A DNA stretch of 64,000 nucleotides from Endozoicomonas sp965261315 (GCA_965261315.1 CBDHDM010000016.1:72413-136412), one strand, 5' to 3'; shown: positions 46,492 to 57,133, counted from the first letter of the stretch. Numbers and translations: made by a program. The notes: generated by a model not told the origin, from the letters alone.

Positions 46492-46920
46492 ATGTTGAAG
46501 GGAATATCTCCTCTTATATCACCAACCTTACTGAAAGTGCTGGCTGAGATGGGCCATGGTGACGAGATCGTTTTTGCAGATGCTCATTTCCCTGGACACA
46601 CTTTTAATGATCAGGTTCTTCGTGCAGATGGGCTTGGAGTAGATCAATTGCTTGAAGCCATTATTTCTCTCTTTGAGCTTGATGCCTACGCACCGCCTCT
46701 TGTGATGATGGCTGCTGTTGAAGGTGATCTGCTGGATCCAGCGGTTGAACAAAAATATCGACAGGCATTGTTTGGTAACGATTATGGGTTAGATATCCAG
46801 CGTATTGATCGTTATGCATTCTACGAACGGGCAAAAAATGCTTATGCCGTTGTTATGACGGGTGAAACAGCAAAGTACGGCAACATTATTCTTAAAAAGG
46901 GTGTTACACCAATCTACTGA
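46492..46920 (+). CDS. fucU: L-fucose mutarotase
   Basis: The 142-residue RbsD/FucU protein interconverts alpha- and beta-L-fucose before isomerisation. Characteristic are MLKGISPLISPTLLKVLAEMGHGDEIV at the start, the ADAHFPG segment (catalytic His), and GETAKYGNIILKKG at the end. It lies 10 bp after fucK and 14 bp before fucO. Confidence 0.95.
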   Translation: MLKGISPLISPTLLKVLAEMGHGDEIVFADAHFPGHTFNDQVLRADGLGVDQLLEAIISLFELDAYAPPLVMMAAVEGDLLDPAVEQKYRQALFGNDYGLDIQRIDRYAFYERAKNAYAVVMTGETAKYGNIILKKGVTPIY

Positions 46921-46934
46921 GGTCGGGGTGAATC

Positions 46935-48083
46935 ATGAGCTTTGCATTAAATCTTCCTAAATTAAGCCTTGCAGGTCCAGGTGCCGTTGCCGATGCAGTT
47001 ATGCACCTTTCACAGCAGTCTGTGAAAAAAGCACTGATTGTGTCGGATAAAACACTGGTCAAACTCGGTGTTCTTGATGGTCTTCTGGCAGAGCTGGATA
47101 AAATGGGCATCATTTCATACCTGTTCGATGAGGTTATGCCTAATCCAACTGCTAGCCTCGTGCGTCGTGGTACCGATATTTATAAAAGTGAAGGTTGTGA
47201 CTGTCTTATCGCGGTGGGTGGAGGTAGTCCAATTGATGCTGCCAAAGCCATTCGTATCATGGCAAGTAACGATGGGGATATCTGTGATTACAGCGGTGTT
47301 GGCAAGGTAGTCAATCCGGGTGAGTACTTTATCGCTATCAATACAACTGCCGGGACAGCAGCTGAGATGACGTCGAACTCTGTGATCACTGATGAAGATA
47401 ATCAGGTCAAAATGGTTATCATCGATGGAAAACAGATTCCTGATATTGCGGTTAATGATCCGGAATTAATGACAGGTCTTCCTGCATCGGTGACCGCTGC
47501 TACCGGTATGGATGCTTTGACCCATGCTGTTGAAGCTTACGTTACGCCCGGTGCGCATACTCTGACTGACCACAGTGCTCTTGAGGCAATTCGTATTATC
47601 AGCCAATGGCTGCCTATTGCCGTTGCTCACGGTGAAAACCTAGAAGCCCGTGACAAAATGGCTTGTGCCCAGTTCCTGGCGGGTATGGCATTTAACAGTG
47701 CTGGTCTTGGTCTGGTGCATGCCATGGCTCATCAGCCAGGTGCAACCCATGACCTGCCCCACGGTGTTTGTAATGCGATTTTATTACCATATGTTTGTGT
47801 GTTCAATGCAGCTACTGGTCCTGTGCGTTTCAGAGCCATTGCAGAGGCCATGGGTGGGGATACTTCACGTTTGGATGATCAGGAAGCCGCAGAACTGGCT
47901 GTTTCTCTGATTCGGAAGCTCTCTGAAACTGTTGGTATTCCATCAGGCTTTGCTGTGCTGGGTATTAAAGAAGAGGCGATTGGAAGTTGGGTTGATAAGG
48001 CATTGAATGATCCATGCTTCGGAGGCAACCCCAGAGTTGCGACTGGCGAGGATGTTTTAACAATCTATCGTCAGGCTATGTGA
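46935..48083 (+). CDS. fucO: Lactaldehyde reductase / L-1,2-propanediol oxidoreductase
   Basis: The 382-residue iron-dependent group III alcohol dehydrogenase has the NAD site GGGSPIDAAKA near residue 95 and metal ligands in MDALTHAVEAY (Asp, His) and HAMAHQPGATHDLPHG (two His). It reduces L-lactaldehyde from the FucA reaction to L-1,2-propanediol under anaerobic conditions. The family enzyme is sensitive to oxygen, which fits the FNR box upstream of the operon. A terminator follows the stop. Confidence 0.95.
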   Translation: MSFALNLPKLSLAGPGAVADAVMHLSQQSVKKALIVSDKTLVKLGVLDGLLAELDKMGIISYLFDEVMPNPTASLVRRGTDIYKSEGCDCLIAVGGGSPIDAAKAIRIMASNDGDICDYSGVGKVVNPGEYFIAINTTAGTAAEMTSNSVITDEDNQVKMVIIDGKQIPDIAVNDPELMTGLPASVTAATGMDALTHAVEAYVTPGAHTLTDHSALEAIRIISQWLPIAVAHGENLEARDKMACAQFLAGMAFNSAGLGLVHAMAHQPGATHDLPHGVCNAILLPYVCVFNAATGPVRFRAIAEAMGGDTSRLDDQEAAELAVSLIRKLSETVGIPSGFAVLGIKEEAIGSWVDKALNDPCFGGNPRVATGEDVLTIYRQAM

Positions 48084-48092
48084 TAGAAGAGT

Positions 48093-48124
48093 AAAACAGG
48101 CGGCATTAGTCACCTGTTTTTTTT
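48093..48124. terminator. Bidirectional terminator between fucO and the LacI gene
   Basis: AAAACAGG and CCTGTTTT arms (48093-48100 and 48113-48120) with flanking A and T runs serve both convergent genes. The stop codon of the minus-strand LacI gene lies in the loop. Confidence 0.85.
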
Positions 48125-49131
48125 GTGATTTGAATTGCAGGTCTTTCAGTGATCTCAGGTGTGATGGTGATGAACTGATCTTCGACCTTTTCATTATTGA
48201 TGAGGCGGATCATCGAATGTAATGCCATTTTAGAAAGTTCAGTTGTGTTCTGCTTCATGGCAATCATATGGTTTGGACAAAGCTCCAGCATCGAATGATC
48301 GTCAAATGATCCTATAATGATTTCAGAGTACTCATGGCCGTGGTTTTTTCTCAGGTAAGCCATGACGCCTGACAGTATAGGCAGTGATACTGTGACAATA
48401 CCCTGTGGAATTCTTCCCAGCCTGAGGCATAAGCTTTCCATAATTGAGTAACCGTTCTCTTTGTCACTTCGTCCCTGAAAAATGATTTCATTATCCGATA
48501 GCTTATAGCCATTTTTCATCAATCCAGAGGTCAGACCTCTTAATCGCGCCTGCATGGTCGGCAACGAGTAATCAGCCCCCAGAAAGAAAAGCTCACAATT
48601 GAGCTTGCCTAGCCGCTCTCCCATTATTATTCCACCGGCCTCGTTATCTGTTGAGATAACTGGAATTGAAGTGTTACCAAAATCCCGGTCAAGGCAAATC
48701 GTTGGCTTGTTGAAGTTATCTTCGAGTGCTTTCTGTTCCTGAGCAGACGAGGGGGTTACAAAAAGGCCATCGACATTTCGCGCCAGCAGCGTTTTTACTA
48801 CTTGCCTTTGAATTACATCATCATCATCAGAGCAAACAGTAATGAGCTGGTAACCTGCATCTCTACAGTCACGCTCCAGTTTTTCTGCGAGGGATGAGAA
48901 AAAAGGGTTAGTCAGCCTTGGAACGACAAGACCAAGGGTGTTGGTCTTTTGTAACTTAAGACTTCTTGCCGTCTGATTGATGGTATAGCCATGTTCATCA
49001 ATGATGGATTGGATTTTTGCACGAGTCTTTTCCCCGATACGGTATTTTTTATCCTGACCGTTGATTACCAGTCGTACAGAAGTGACGGAAACACCTGCTA
49101 ATTTAGCAATTTCATCAACTGTTTTAGCCAT
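48106..49131 (-). CDS. LacI-family transcriptional repressor
   Basis: The 341-residue protein has an N-terminal LacI helix-turn-helix (TVDEIAKLAGVSVTSVRLVING) and hinge helix (about residues 50-60). A periplasmic-binding-like effector domain follows (NTLGLVVPRLTNPFF, then DGLFVTPSS). It is divergent from the FGGY kinase gene and probably represses it and the ABC importer through the shared operator described at 43166 and 49310. The inducer is unknown; a pentose or L-fucose is likely from context. Confidence 0.9.
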   Translation of the reverse strand: MAKTVDEIAKLAGVSVTSVRLVINGQDKKYRIGEKTRAKIQSIIDEHGYTINQTARSLKLQKTNTLGLVVPRLTNPFFSSLAEKLERDCRDAGYQLITVCSDDDDVIQRQVVKTLLARNVDGLFVTPSSAQEQKALEDNFNKPTICLDRDFGNTSIPVISTDNEAGGIIMGERLGKLNCELFFLGADYSLPTMQARLRGLTSGLMKNGYKLSDNEIIFQGRSDKENGYSIMESLCLRLGRIPQGIVTVSLPILSGVMAYLRKNHGHEYSEIIIGSFDDHSMLELCPNHMIAMKQNTTELSKMALHSMIRLINNEKVEDQFITITPEITERPAIQITKKTGD

Positions 49132-49309
49132 AATGAGATATTGGTCGGTTGTCGGTTATTTACAAAGTATAGCGAGAGAATATAAGGATTATGGATTTAA
49201 AGCTATAACGAATTAGCAGGTGTGTTTTTGCAGTTTTTGATTTGCGTCAACGTGGCGTGATTTCTTGTGCAAAATCGGTTGCAGGAAGTTATTGTCGAGA
49301 TATAGCCTA

Positions 49310-49330
49310 ATGCTATCTCGTAATAGCAAG
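49310..49330 (+). promoter_or_regulatory. Operator-like palindrome upstream of the FGGY kinase
   Basis: GCTATCTCGTAATAGC (49312-49327) sits 13 bp before the kinase ATG, where a repressor would block transcription or translation. The 21-bp context differs at two positions from the reverse complement of the element upstream of the ABC importer. A partly matching CGAGATATAGC copy lies just upstream. Confidence 0.62.
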
Positions 49331-49340
49331 TCGGTGTCGT

Positions 49341-50930
49341 ATGAAGCACTTGTATATTGGTGTGGATGTTGGTTCAGGTAGTGCCAGGGCTGGCTTATTT
49401 GATGCAGCAGGAGAAAAGCTGGCACAGGCTGTCAGCTCAATAAAACAGTTTCGACCTGAAAGAAACTTTGTTGAGCAGTCATCCAGTGATATCTGGGAGC
49501 AGGTCTGCAAGGTGGTTCGCTCCGTTGTAGAAGCGGCGGGGGTAAATTCAGAGCAGGTAAAAGGTGTAGGCTTTGATGCTACCTGTTCCCTGGTTGCCAT
49601 TGACCATAAAAATCAGCCTGTAAGCGTTTCTCCAACGGGACTTGATGACCAGAACATTATTATGTGGATGGATCATCGTGCACTGGAAGAAACCAGAGAA
49701 ATCAATGCAACTGGCAGTGAAGTTCTTAAATACGTTGGCGGAGAAGTCAGTCCTGAAATGGAGCTGCCTAAGCTAATGTGGCTGAAGCGACACCTGCCTG
49801 AGCAGTACCAACGAGCTTCCCGTTTCTTTGACTTGGCTGATTACCTGGTTTACCGGGCCAGCGGTCAGGATATTCGTAGCGTTTGTACCAAGGTATGCAA
49901 ATGGACATATCTGGCTCATGAAAAGCGTTGGGATAGCAGTTTGCTGGCTCAGATTGGTCTGGATGACCTGATTACAGGCGAAAAAATTGGAAACAGCATT
50001 GTTGACCTGGGATCAGCTGCAGGCACTTTGACAGTAAATGCTGCCCAAGAATTGGGTTTAACCACTGACACGATTGTAGCAGTAGGCATGATTGATGCTC
50101 ATGCAGGTGGTGTCGGTATTATTGGTGATCAGCCTGAATCTACTCTTGCTGTTATCGGTGGAACTTCTTCCTGTCACATGGCTGTCAGCAAAGAACCAAT
50201 TTTTGTGAATGGTGTCTGGGGACCTTATTGGGGGGCAATGGTTCCGGGCTTCTGGTTGAATGAGGGTGGGCAGTCTGCGGCGGGCTCTTTGATTGATCAC
50301 GTCATTCGTGACAGCGCCTTTTATCCAGAACTGATGAAAATGGCTGCGGAGCAGGGGCGCAGTGAGTACGAAATTCTAAATGATGAAGTGGCACGGATTG
50401 AGGATGATGATCCGTACTTCACAGCTAACTTCCATCTTCTGGGTTATCATCATGGTAATCGCTCTCCCCGTGCTAACCCGCATCTTCATGGAATGATTTC
50501 CGGTTTATCACTGAACAAAGACCTGACCGAGATGGCCAAAGTCTACATGGCTGCTATTCAGTCGGTGTCTTATGGTACGCGGCAGATTATCGAAGCGTTG
50601 AATAGTGCAGGCCATAACATCAAGCGTATTCATATGTGTGGTGGTGGTACCAAAAACCCACTATGGCTAAGGGAGCATGCCAATATTACGGGTTGTGACA
50701 TTGTTCTGAGTAATGAAGACGAAGCCGTAATCCTTGGCTCTGCGATGCTGGCTGCCACAGCCTGCGGTGACTTTAACAACCTCCTTGATGCTATGTCAGC
50801 CATGTCCTCAACGGGTGCAGTGATAAAGCCCCAAGAGGAAGCCTGGGCATTCCATGATGCCAAGTATCAGGTTTTTAATGAGATGTATGAAGATCAGATG
50901 AAGTACAAAGCAATGATGAGTGTTTTTTAA
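49341..50930 (+). CDS. FGGY-family pentulose kinase (ribulokinase-like)
   Basis: The 529-residue carbohydrate kinase has FGGY N-domain motifs IGVDVGSGSARAGLFD and GVGFDATCSLVAID, and a C-domain with MIDAHAGGVG (catalytic Asp), AVIGGTSSCHM and MCGGGTKNPLW. The length and the ATCS motif fit the FGGY ribulokinase-like pentulose kinases rather than FucK or xylulokinase. FucI can also turn D-arabinose into D-ribulose, so this kinase may make D-ribulose-5-phosphate from it. That role is inference. Confidence 0.85.
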   Translation: MKHLYIGVDVGSGSARAGLFDAAGEKLAQAVSSIKQFRPERNFVEQSSSDIWEQVCKVVRSVVEAAGVNSEQVKGVGFDATCSLVAIDHKNQPVSVSPTGLDDQNIIMWMDHRALEETREINATGSEVLKYVGGEVSPEMELPKLMWLKRHLPEQYQRASRFFDLADYLVYRASGQDIRSVCTKVCKWTYLAHEKRWDSSLLAQIGLDDLITGEKIGNSIVDLGSAAGTLTVNAAQELGLTTDTIVAVGMIDAHAGGVGIIGDQPESTLAVIGGTSSCHMAVSKEPIFVNGVWGPYWGAMVPGFWLNEGGQSAAGSLIDHVIRDSAFYPELMKMAAEQGRSEYEILNDEVARIEDDDPYFTANFHLLGYHHGNRSPRANPHLHGMISGLSLNKDLTEMAKVYMAAIQSVSYGTRQIIEALNSAGHNIKRIHMCGGGTKNPLWLREHANITGCDIVLSNEDEAVILGSAMLAATACGDFNNLLDAMSAMSSTGAVIKPQEEAWAFHDAKYQVFNEMYEDQMKYKAMMSVF

Positions 50931-51000
50931 ACTGGTTGATTTCCGCAACTTGAAAACAAAATGATCAGACCTTCCTAAAGGTTTTACGGAGATAACAACA

Positions 51001-52648
51001 ATGGCTTTACAACTTAACCTGCCAGCTCAAAAGCAACGTCAGACACTGGCTGAAAAAGAAGTGTTCATGATTACCAATGGTGATCTTCGTGATACAGCCA
51101 ATAAAAACTGCTGGGAAGTGCAGAGCAGCTATGAAGAAAAGCTGTCTGTGGCTCTGAAGGGCAAGTTTGGCTATACCATGCGTCGTGCGCACCCCGGTAA
51201 AAGAAGATCAGGGTCATGGCTTTATCAGCAACCAGCGTGAAGGTTCTGATGTAATGGCTTCCATCGATCCGAAAGCGCCGCTGATAGTGCTGATGACTGC
51301 CTGGCAATATTCACACCATTTGGCCCCATCCCTTGTGCACCATGAAGGTCCGATCCTTTTACTGGCTAACTTTGATGGTACTTGGCCTGGACTGGTGGGT
51401 GCACTGTGTATGGCAGGCTCGTTGAATAGTCTGGGACGAAGCCATAGCCGCCTGTGGTCAGAGAATTTTGATGATGACTTTTTCTACGCTGGCCTGCAGT
51501 CCTGGCTTGAGTGTGGAAATATCGAACACGATACTTCTTACTTAAAAGAGATCACTAAAGATCATCCGGTAATGAAAACCGAAGCCGGTAAGCTCGGACA
51601 GGAAGTAGGACAGTATATTCTGGAAAACAAGGAGATCATGGGTCTGTTTGATATGTTCTGTATGGGCATGATGAACGGACTATTCCCTCTGGAGTCTCTG
51701 GTGAAAATTGGTATGCCGGTTGAAGCCCTGTCTCAATCAGCATTACTGTATGAAATGAGTCTGGTTGAACAGACCGAGCGAGAGGCTTGTCTGCAGTTTT
51801 ATCTAGATCGTGGTATGACGTTCAAATTCGGTAGCGATTCTGCAACGGAATTGACCCGTGAACAGGTACTGGAGCAGTGCGCAATGATGATCGCCATGGC
51901 TCGCATAACCCAGCGGTTTGGTCTGTCCAGCGTTGGCGTCCAATACCAACAGGGGTTGAAAGACAGCTGTGCAGCCTCAGACTTTGCTGAAGGCGCCATT
52001 GGTTCCAGCGAACGTTTCCCGATTAAAGATGAGAAAGGGAATGTTATTCGTGAAGGTAAGCCTATCCCTTGCGTTAACGAAGTCGATATGGGTACTGCAA
52101 TCCCCCAGACCATGTTGTTCCGTCTGCTTGACAGCCTGGGTCTTCCTTCTGAAACCACGCTACATGATATTCGTTGGGGTAGTGAATTCGAAGGTACTTT
52201 CTATTGGGATTTTGAAATTTCCGGTTCAGTACCTTTTGAACACATCAAAGGTGGCATTGCTGGTGCTACCGGTTATCGCCAACCTGCCATGTATTTCCCT
52301 CTGGGTGGCTCCAGTATTGGAGGTCAGTGTAAGGCGGGTACTTTTGTATGGGCTCGTGCGCACTATGAAGGTACTGATGTACATATGCATATTGGTACTG
52401 GTACAGCATTTGAGCTGCCTAAAGATGAATTCCAGCGCCGTCTGGACAGCACCACCCGCGAATGGCCACTGATGAACTGCGTATTGGATGGCGTAGGACG
52501 TGATGATCTTATGGCAGGACACCAGAGTAATCACATTACTGTCGCCTATGTATCAGAAGAAAATCTGAAAAAGGTTGTTCAGGCGTTTGTTGCTCAAGCC
52601 CTGACTCAGAATATGCGTGTTCACCTGGCTGGCTCTACTGATATCTAA
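51001..52648 (+). pseudogene. fucI: L-fucose isomerase, one apparent frameshift
   Basis: The frame from ATG 51001 encodes the N-terminus (GDLRDTANKNCWEVQSSYEEKL) and breaks at the CCCC run at 51192-51195. The remaining 490 residues (VKEDQGHGFISNQREGSDVMA to the TAA at 52646) continue in another frame. Removing one C restores RRAHPVKEDQGHG and a protein of about 548 residues that is otherwise complete, with the manganese-site Glu and Asp regions intact. FucI converts L-fucose to L-fuculose, the first pathway step. A consensus error is the simplest explanation. Confidence 0.88.
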
Positions 52649-52784
52649 ACATATCATTGATGATGGCGTGAGTTTTAATGCTCACGCTATTATTCTGAAG
52701 TTCAATAAGAGAAATGTTCCTCAGGATTATATTCTTTAAAGAAAGATAATGTGTTTCTGGAAATAAAGATGTTAGCTTTGAGCA

Positions 52785-52819
52785 ATGACCATGGCAGACA
52801 GAAGTCTGTCATGGTCATT
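52785..52819. promoter_or_regulatory. Long inverted repeat downstream of ompA
   Basis: About 15-bp arms AATGACCATG.CAGAC and GTCTG.CATGGTCATT with an AGAA-type loop lie between the fucI and ompA ends. It lacks a U-run on either strand, so it is likely a stabiliser or factor-dependent end. Confidence 0.5.
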
Positions 52820-52826
52820 CGGAGTA

Positions 52827-53894
52827 TTAAGCACCAATAACTTCAGCAGTCACACGACGGTTCTGCTGACGGCCTTCAACAGTGTCGTTACTGGCCACAG
52901 GTTCGCTCTCACCCATACCTGCTGAATCAATACGCTCAGCGTCAATGCCGTGCTTCTCAATCAGCTGTTGACGGATGATGTCGGCGCGACGAACAGACAG
53001 TTGTTTGTTGTACGCCGCTTGTCCGTATGCATCGGTATGGCCTTCAATACGGATGCGAGCTTCTGGATAGCGCTGAAGGAGCTCACCCATCTTGGCGATC
53101 TGGTCAACGCCTTCCTGATTGATGGCTTCGGAATCGAATTCAAAGTTTACCAGCAAGTCAATGGCCTCCATAGGCTCACAGCCCGTCTGGTCAACGGTAA
53201 TGCCCGCGGCAGTATTTTGGCACAGATCGTCCTTGTCCAATACGCCGTCGTTATCCGCATCAAGAACCGGTGCTGGCTCAACCTTCGCAACAACTTCTTC
53301 CTGAACAGGCTCAATCACTGCAACGGGTTCTGCCGCTTTGGCTACGCTGCCAAAGGTCCAGGTCAGGGCAACGTTCGCCATGGCTTCTGTCTGAGCGTAA
53401 TCCAGGGTACGAACGGCACGCAGATCACCACGGATGGCCAGGTTTGGAGTAAATGCTTTTCTCAAACCAAAACCGGCATTCATGCGAGTGTCGTCGTGTT
53501 CTCCGTTGACTTTGAGATCAGTTTCCCAGTTCAGAAATACCGGCAACAACGTAAGGGGTCAGAGAACCATCCCATGGGGGTCAGATCGTAGAATGCATCC
53601 AGACGAAACTCTTTCAGGTCAGCGTCTCCACCAGTCTTCTGGTCTGTGGAGTACTGAGAGTAGATACCTTCAACACTGAAACGATCATTCAGACGGTAGC
53701 CAATACCGACTTCTGGGGCCAGATCGTTGTCCAGACCACGGTAGCTATCCAGATAGTTATATAGCACCACCAATGGAAAATGTCAGCCCTTTATCCACGA
53801 CCTGCGATGCCACTTCACTGGCAATAACAGAACTGCTGACGGTTGCACCAATTGCGATGGCAATCAGTGAGCGTGCGAAACCTTGCACTTTCAT
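52827..53894 (-). pseudogene. OmpA-family outer-membrane protein, frameshifted
   Basis: Three overlapping frames together encode one protein of about 355 residues from ATG 53894: a signal peptide ending in VIASEVAS, an N-terminal OmpA-like beta-barrel (NYLDSYRGLDNDLAPEVGIGYRL), calcium-binding TSP3-like repeats (DADNDGVLDKDDLC) and a C-terminal peptidoglycan-binding OmpA domain (VNFEFDSEAINQEG, then EGHTDAYG and NRRVTAEVI). Breaks lie near 53765, at the GGGG at 53555-53558 and at the CCC at 53525-53527. The domains are well preserved, so the shifts look recent or artefactual. Confidence 0.85.
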
Positions 53895-54122
53895 GATGTC
53901 TTCTCTGCGTGTGTTTTGTGTTGTGTTTGTGCCTTTAGAGCGCATGCGCCAAAGGGCGGAGGAGATCACGTGATTTTTACGCCGGAATGAATACCGTGTA
54001 ATTATGTATTTGTACTTATGTTCTAAATTTTTTGCTGGGAAATGTTACCTGTGCACTTGATTGAGTGTCAGGGTTGTGTATATCAGCGGTATAAGGTTCT
54101 CAAAGTGGAGATGAAATCAATA

Positions 54123-55473
54123 TCACTTTGGGCAATGATTATTTAAGAAGACAGCCATCGAATCATCCATCGCCTTACTCCATGGTGTTTTAAGCAATGG
54201 TGCCTGTGTCCCTGTGATCACGGACCGGTATCTGTTTCTACGATAACTCATGATGTCTTGATGTTTATGACGCTCCCATTCCATAAACAGCTGGTTGATG
54301 GCTTCAGTATCCAGCGAAGGATAATCTGTCTGATTGATCAGTTCTTTCACATAGTCTCCCTGAAACCAGATCCTACTCTTATCCGTTTCCAGTGTACTTT
54401 CCCGTACTTTCCATTTTGCACTGTGTTTTTCCATATCAGCTGAGGTTGGAAGTTTTATACGTTGCAGAATGACATCTCTTGCCCACCAGGCCTGAGCATC
54501 AAACATATTGAAGGTATAAAACTGATCCTGCATCCCCAGGTACATAACGCAGGGGTTAGTTTCCAGTGCAATACCCTGATAAAGGCCTGGAACCCACATA
54601 CGGTTGGTAGCCACAAGACGAAGGTCATCTTGCATAAATGGAAAGTGATGCAGGTAACCAGTGCATAGAATAATTGCATCAACGCCTTTACAGGTTCCAT
54701 CCTTAAAATATGCGGTGTTACCTGAAATTTTTGTAAGTAGCGGGTTTGGTTTCCCAGTTCTCAGGCCAACCAAAGTTCATTGGGTTTGTGCGATAGCTGG
54801 CGGTGATTGATTTGGCGCCGTACTTCCAGCATTGAGAGCCTATATCTTCAGCTGAATAACTACTGCCAATAATGAGTATGGCTTTATCTTTAAACTCCCG
54901 GGCATCGCGAAAATCATGGGCGTGGAGAACCCGTCCAGGAAATGTTTCAATGCCATCAAACTCAGGAACATTGGGTGTTGAGAAATGACCGGTGGCGATG
55001 ATGACGTAATCGAATATTTCACTGACCTGGCAGTCATTCACCAGATCATGAACAATGACAGAAAATACTTTTTGCTCTTGGTGGTATTTGATCCAGCGGG
55101 CTGCATGACGAAAGAGAATCCAATTACGAATCCCGGATTTTTCAGCCCGCCCATAGATATAGTCAGCCAACACTTCCCTGGGTGGGTAACTGGGAATGGG
55201 TTTGCCAAAGTGTTCTTCAAAAGAATAGTCCGCAAACTCCAGGCACTCTTTGGGTCCATTGGACCAGAGGTAGCGATACATTGAGCTGTGAACGGGCTCA
55301 CCATATTCATCAAGCCCGGTACGCCAGGTAACGTTCCAGAGCCCACCCCAGGTGTTCTGCTTTTCAAAGCAGACGATTTCAGGAATTGTAATGCCTTTGT
55401 CTTTTGCCGATTTGAAAGCGTGCAAAATCGAAATGCCTGATGGTCCTGAACCAATTACAGCCACTCGAGTCAT
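54123..55473 (-). pseudogene. tmm: Trimethylamine monooxygenase (flavin-containing), one frameshift
   Basis: The N-terminal frame from ATG 55473 has the FAD motif VIGSGPSGISILHAF, then TWRTGLDEYGEPVHSSMYRYLW and an NADPH motif IIGSSYSAEDIGSQ. The C-terminal frame has ILCTGYLHHFPF, MFDAQAWWARDVI and TDYPSLD. The order and wording follow bacterial Tmm proteins of about 450 residues, which oxidise trimethylamine to its N-oxide. An extra base in the GGG at 54742-54744 (CCC on the gene strand) separates the halves; without it the protein reads ETKPLLTKISGNTAY. The gene is alone on the minus strand. Confidence 0.85.
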
Positions 55474-55620
55474 TGGTAATTTCTCCCCATTGCTCGGTAA
55501 GTTTAGGCTTGTTACTAAAAGAACCCAGAGTTAGCGGTAATTTTCCCTATATAAAAGCTGTTTTGGCTGCTGTAGTTTGAGAAATATCATTCCAGTTTTA
55601 CATCCAGAGATAACAAAAGA

Positions 55621-56483
55621 ATGGCAGGTTACACCGGAATAAAATTGATTGCTGTCGATATGGATGGCACGTTTCTGAGAGATGACAAGGACTTACAACC
55701 GTGAGCGTTTTCTTGGTGCAGTTCCAGAACCTGAAGGCTCAGGGGATCCGGTTTGTCGTGGCCAGTGGCAACCAGTATTACAAACTGTGCACCTATTTTG
55801 AGGATATCGATGGTGGTGACATTGCCTACGTTGCCGAAAATGGCGGTTATGTTCACGATGGCCAGCAGGAGCTTTTTGTTGCGGATATTACAACTGAAAT
55901 CCTGACTCGTACCTACCCATTTCTGGAAAGCCTGAAAGACGTTACGGCAATTGTCTGTGGCAGAAACAGTGCTTACGTATTGAATACTGCTGACCCTGCA
56001 GAAGTAGCCAATGCCCGTAATCACTATCAGCGACTGGAGCTGATACAGGGATATCAGGAAGTAAACGACACTGTTCTTAAGATCGCCATCAAGATGTCTC
56101 CTGCTATACATGATGCTGTGTTGGAAGCGGCCCGGGAGACGTTGGGTGATGTGCTTGTGTCAGTCACCAGTGGTCATGAATGGATTGACCTGATTATTCC
56201 CGGGGTTCATAAAGCCCATGGCATTCACCTGCTGCAGGAGCAGTGGGATATTGCAGATGATGAAGTTGCTGCCTTTGGGGACAGTGGTAATGATATGGAG
56301 ATGCTGCAAAAGGCAGGTTTCAGTTTTGCCATGAATAATGCCAGTGACAGCGTCCGACAGGTTGCCCGTTATTCAGCTCCCGGAAATAATGATGAAGGGG
56401 TACTGGAAATTATCGACCATATTCTGGGGAGAGCTTCAGATAAGCTGAGCGTTAATACTATGTTTGGTGGTTCGGCATTATGA
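55621..56483 (+). pseudogene. Cof-type HAD phosphatase, frameshifted near the start
   Basis: ATG 55621 begins a HAD motif I (KLIAVDMDGTFLRDDK, nucleophile Asp) but meets a TGA at 55702. The rest (NLKAQGIRFVVASGNQYY motif II, GIHLLQEQWDI and VAAFGDSGNDMEML motif IV) continues from about 55710. Extra bases at GG 55689-55690 and TTTT 55708-55711 explain it. Removing both restores DDKTYNRERF leading into LVQFQNLKAQG and a protein of about 286 residues. Sugar-phosphate or nucleotide phosphatase activity is expected of the family. It overlaps the next gene (ATGA). Confidence 0.82.
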
Positions 56484-57006
56484 ACGAAAAGCCCATTGGT
56501 GAACTGGTTCTGAGCCGGGAACAGATTGCAGCAGGCGCTGAAAATGTTGCAGCCCAACTGAATGATCAGTTCGCTGGTGGGGACGTGGTCATCATCAGCG
56601 TTGTCCCGGGTGGGATACTGTTCACGGGCGGACCTGGTCAGAAAGGTGACGTTTGATCTTTGTATGGATTATATCTCCTGTCCTCACACGCCGGGTGATA
56701 GAAATAATACGTCTTCTATCGTTTATTCATCAGAATATTGATGTGGCTGGGAAGCACATCATTTTAGTGGATGATGCCATTGAGTCGGGTGGAACCATGA
56801 AGCGGATTGTGGAGCATATGACCACTGGGTTAGGTGCTCAATCTGTTTCTATAGCCACACTGTTTGTGAAACCGGGCCGCGTTGACATTCCGGTTAAACA
56901 ATATTTTGCCTATGAGATGGAAAACGATGATCTGCTGGTGGGTTATGGTCTGCCCTGGCAGGATAAGTATCGCAACATCCCTTTCATTTCAAAGCTGAAA
57001 CGTTGA
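56480..57006 (+). pseudogene. Hypoxanthine-type phosphoribosyltransferase, frameshifted
   Basis: The frame starts at ATG 56480 (GELVLSREQIAAGAENVAAQL). The PRPP-binding signature (HIILVDDAIESGGTMKRIVEHM) and C-terminus (YGLPWQDKYRNIPFISKL) are in later frames. Extra bases in GGG at 56626-56628 and TT at about 56726 break the ORF; corrected it gives about 175 residues, normal for Hpt. It would salvage hypoxanthine to IMP. Overlap with the HAD gene suggests co-transcription. Confidence 0.78.
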
Positions 57007-57133
57007 GAAACCATCTACAAGTTACGTGAGTGCCTTTTACTTCACTCAGTTTTTTGTGTTTGAAGCGGGTGGGGGAGGGGCATCCTCTTGTGGTGAGGGG
57101 TTTCTTGAGGGAATGAATTTGTAGTTATATTGT

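Noticed and set aside
52950..53591. 213-codon plus-strand frame opposite ompA
   Set aside because: It is antisense to clear OmpA domains and lacks any recognisable motif.
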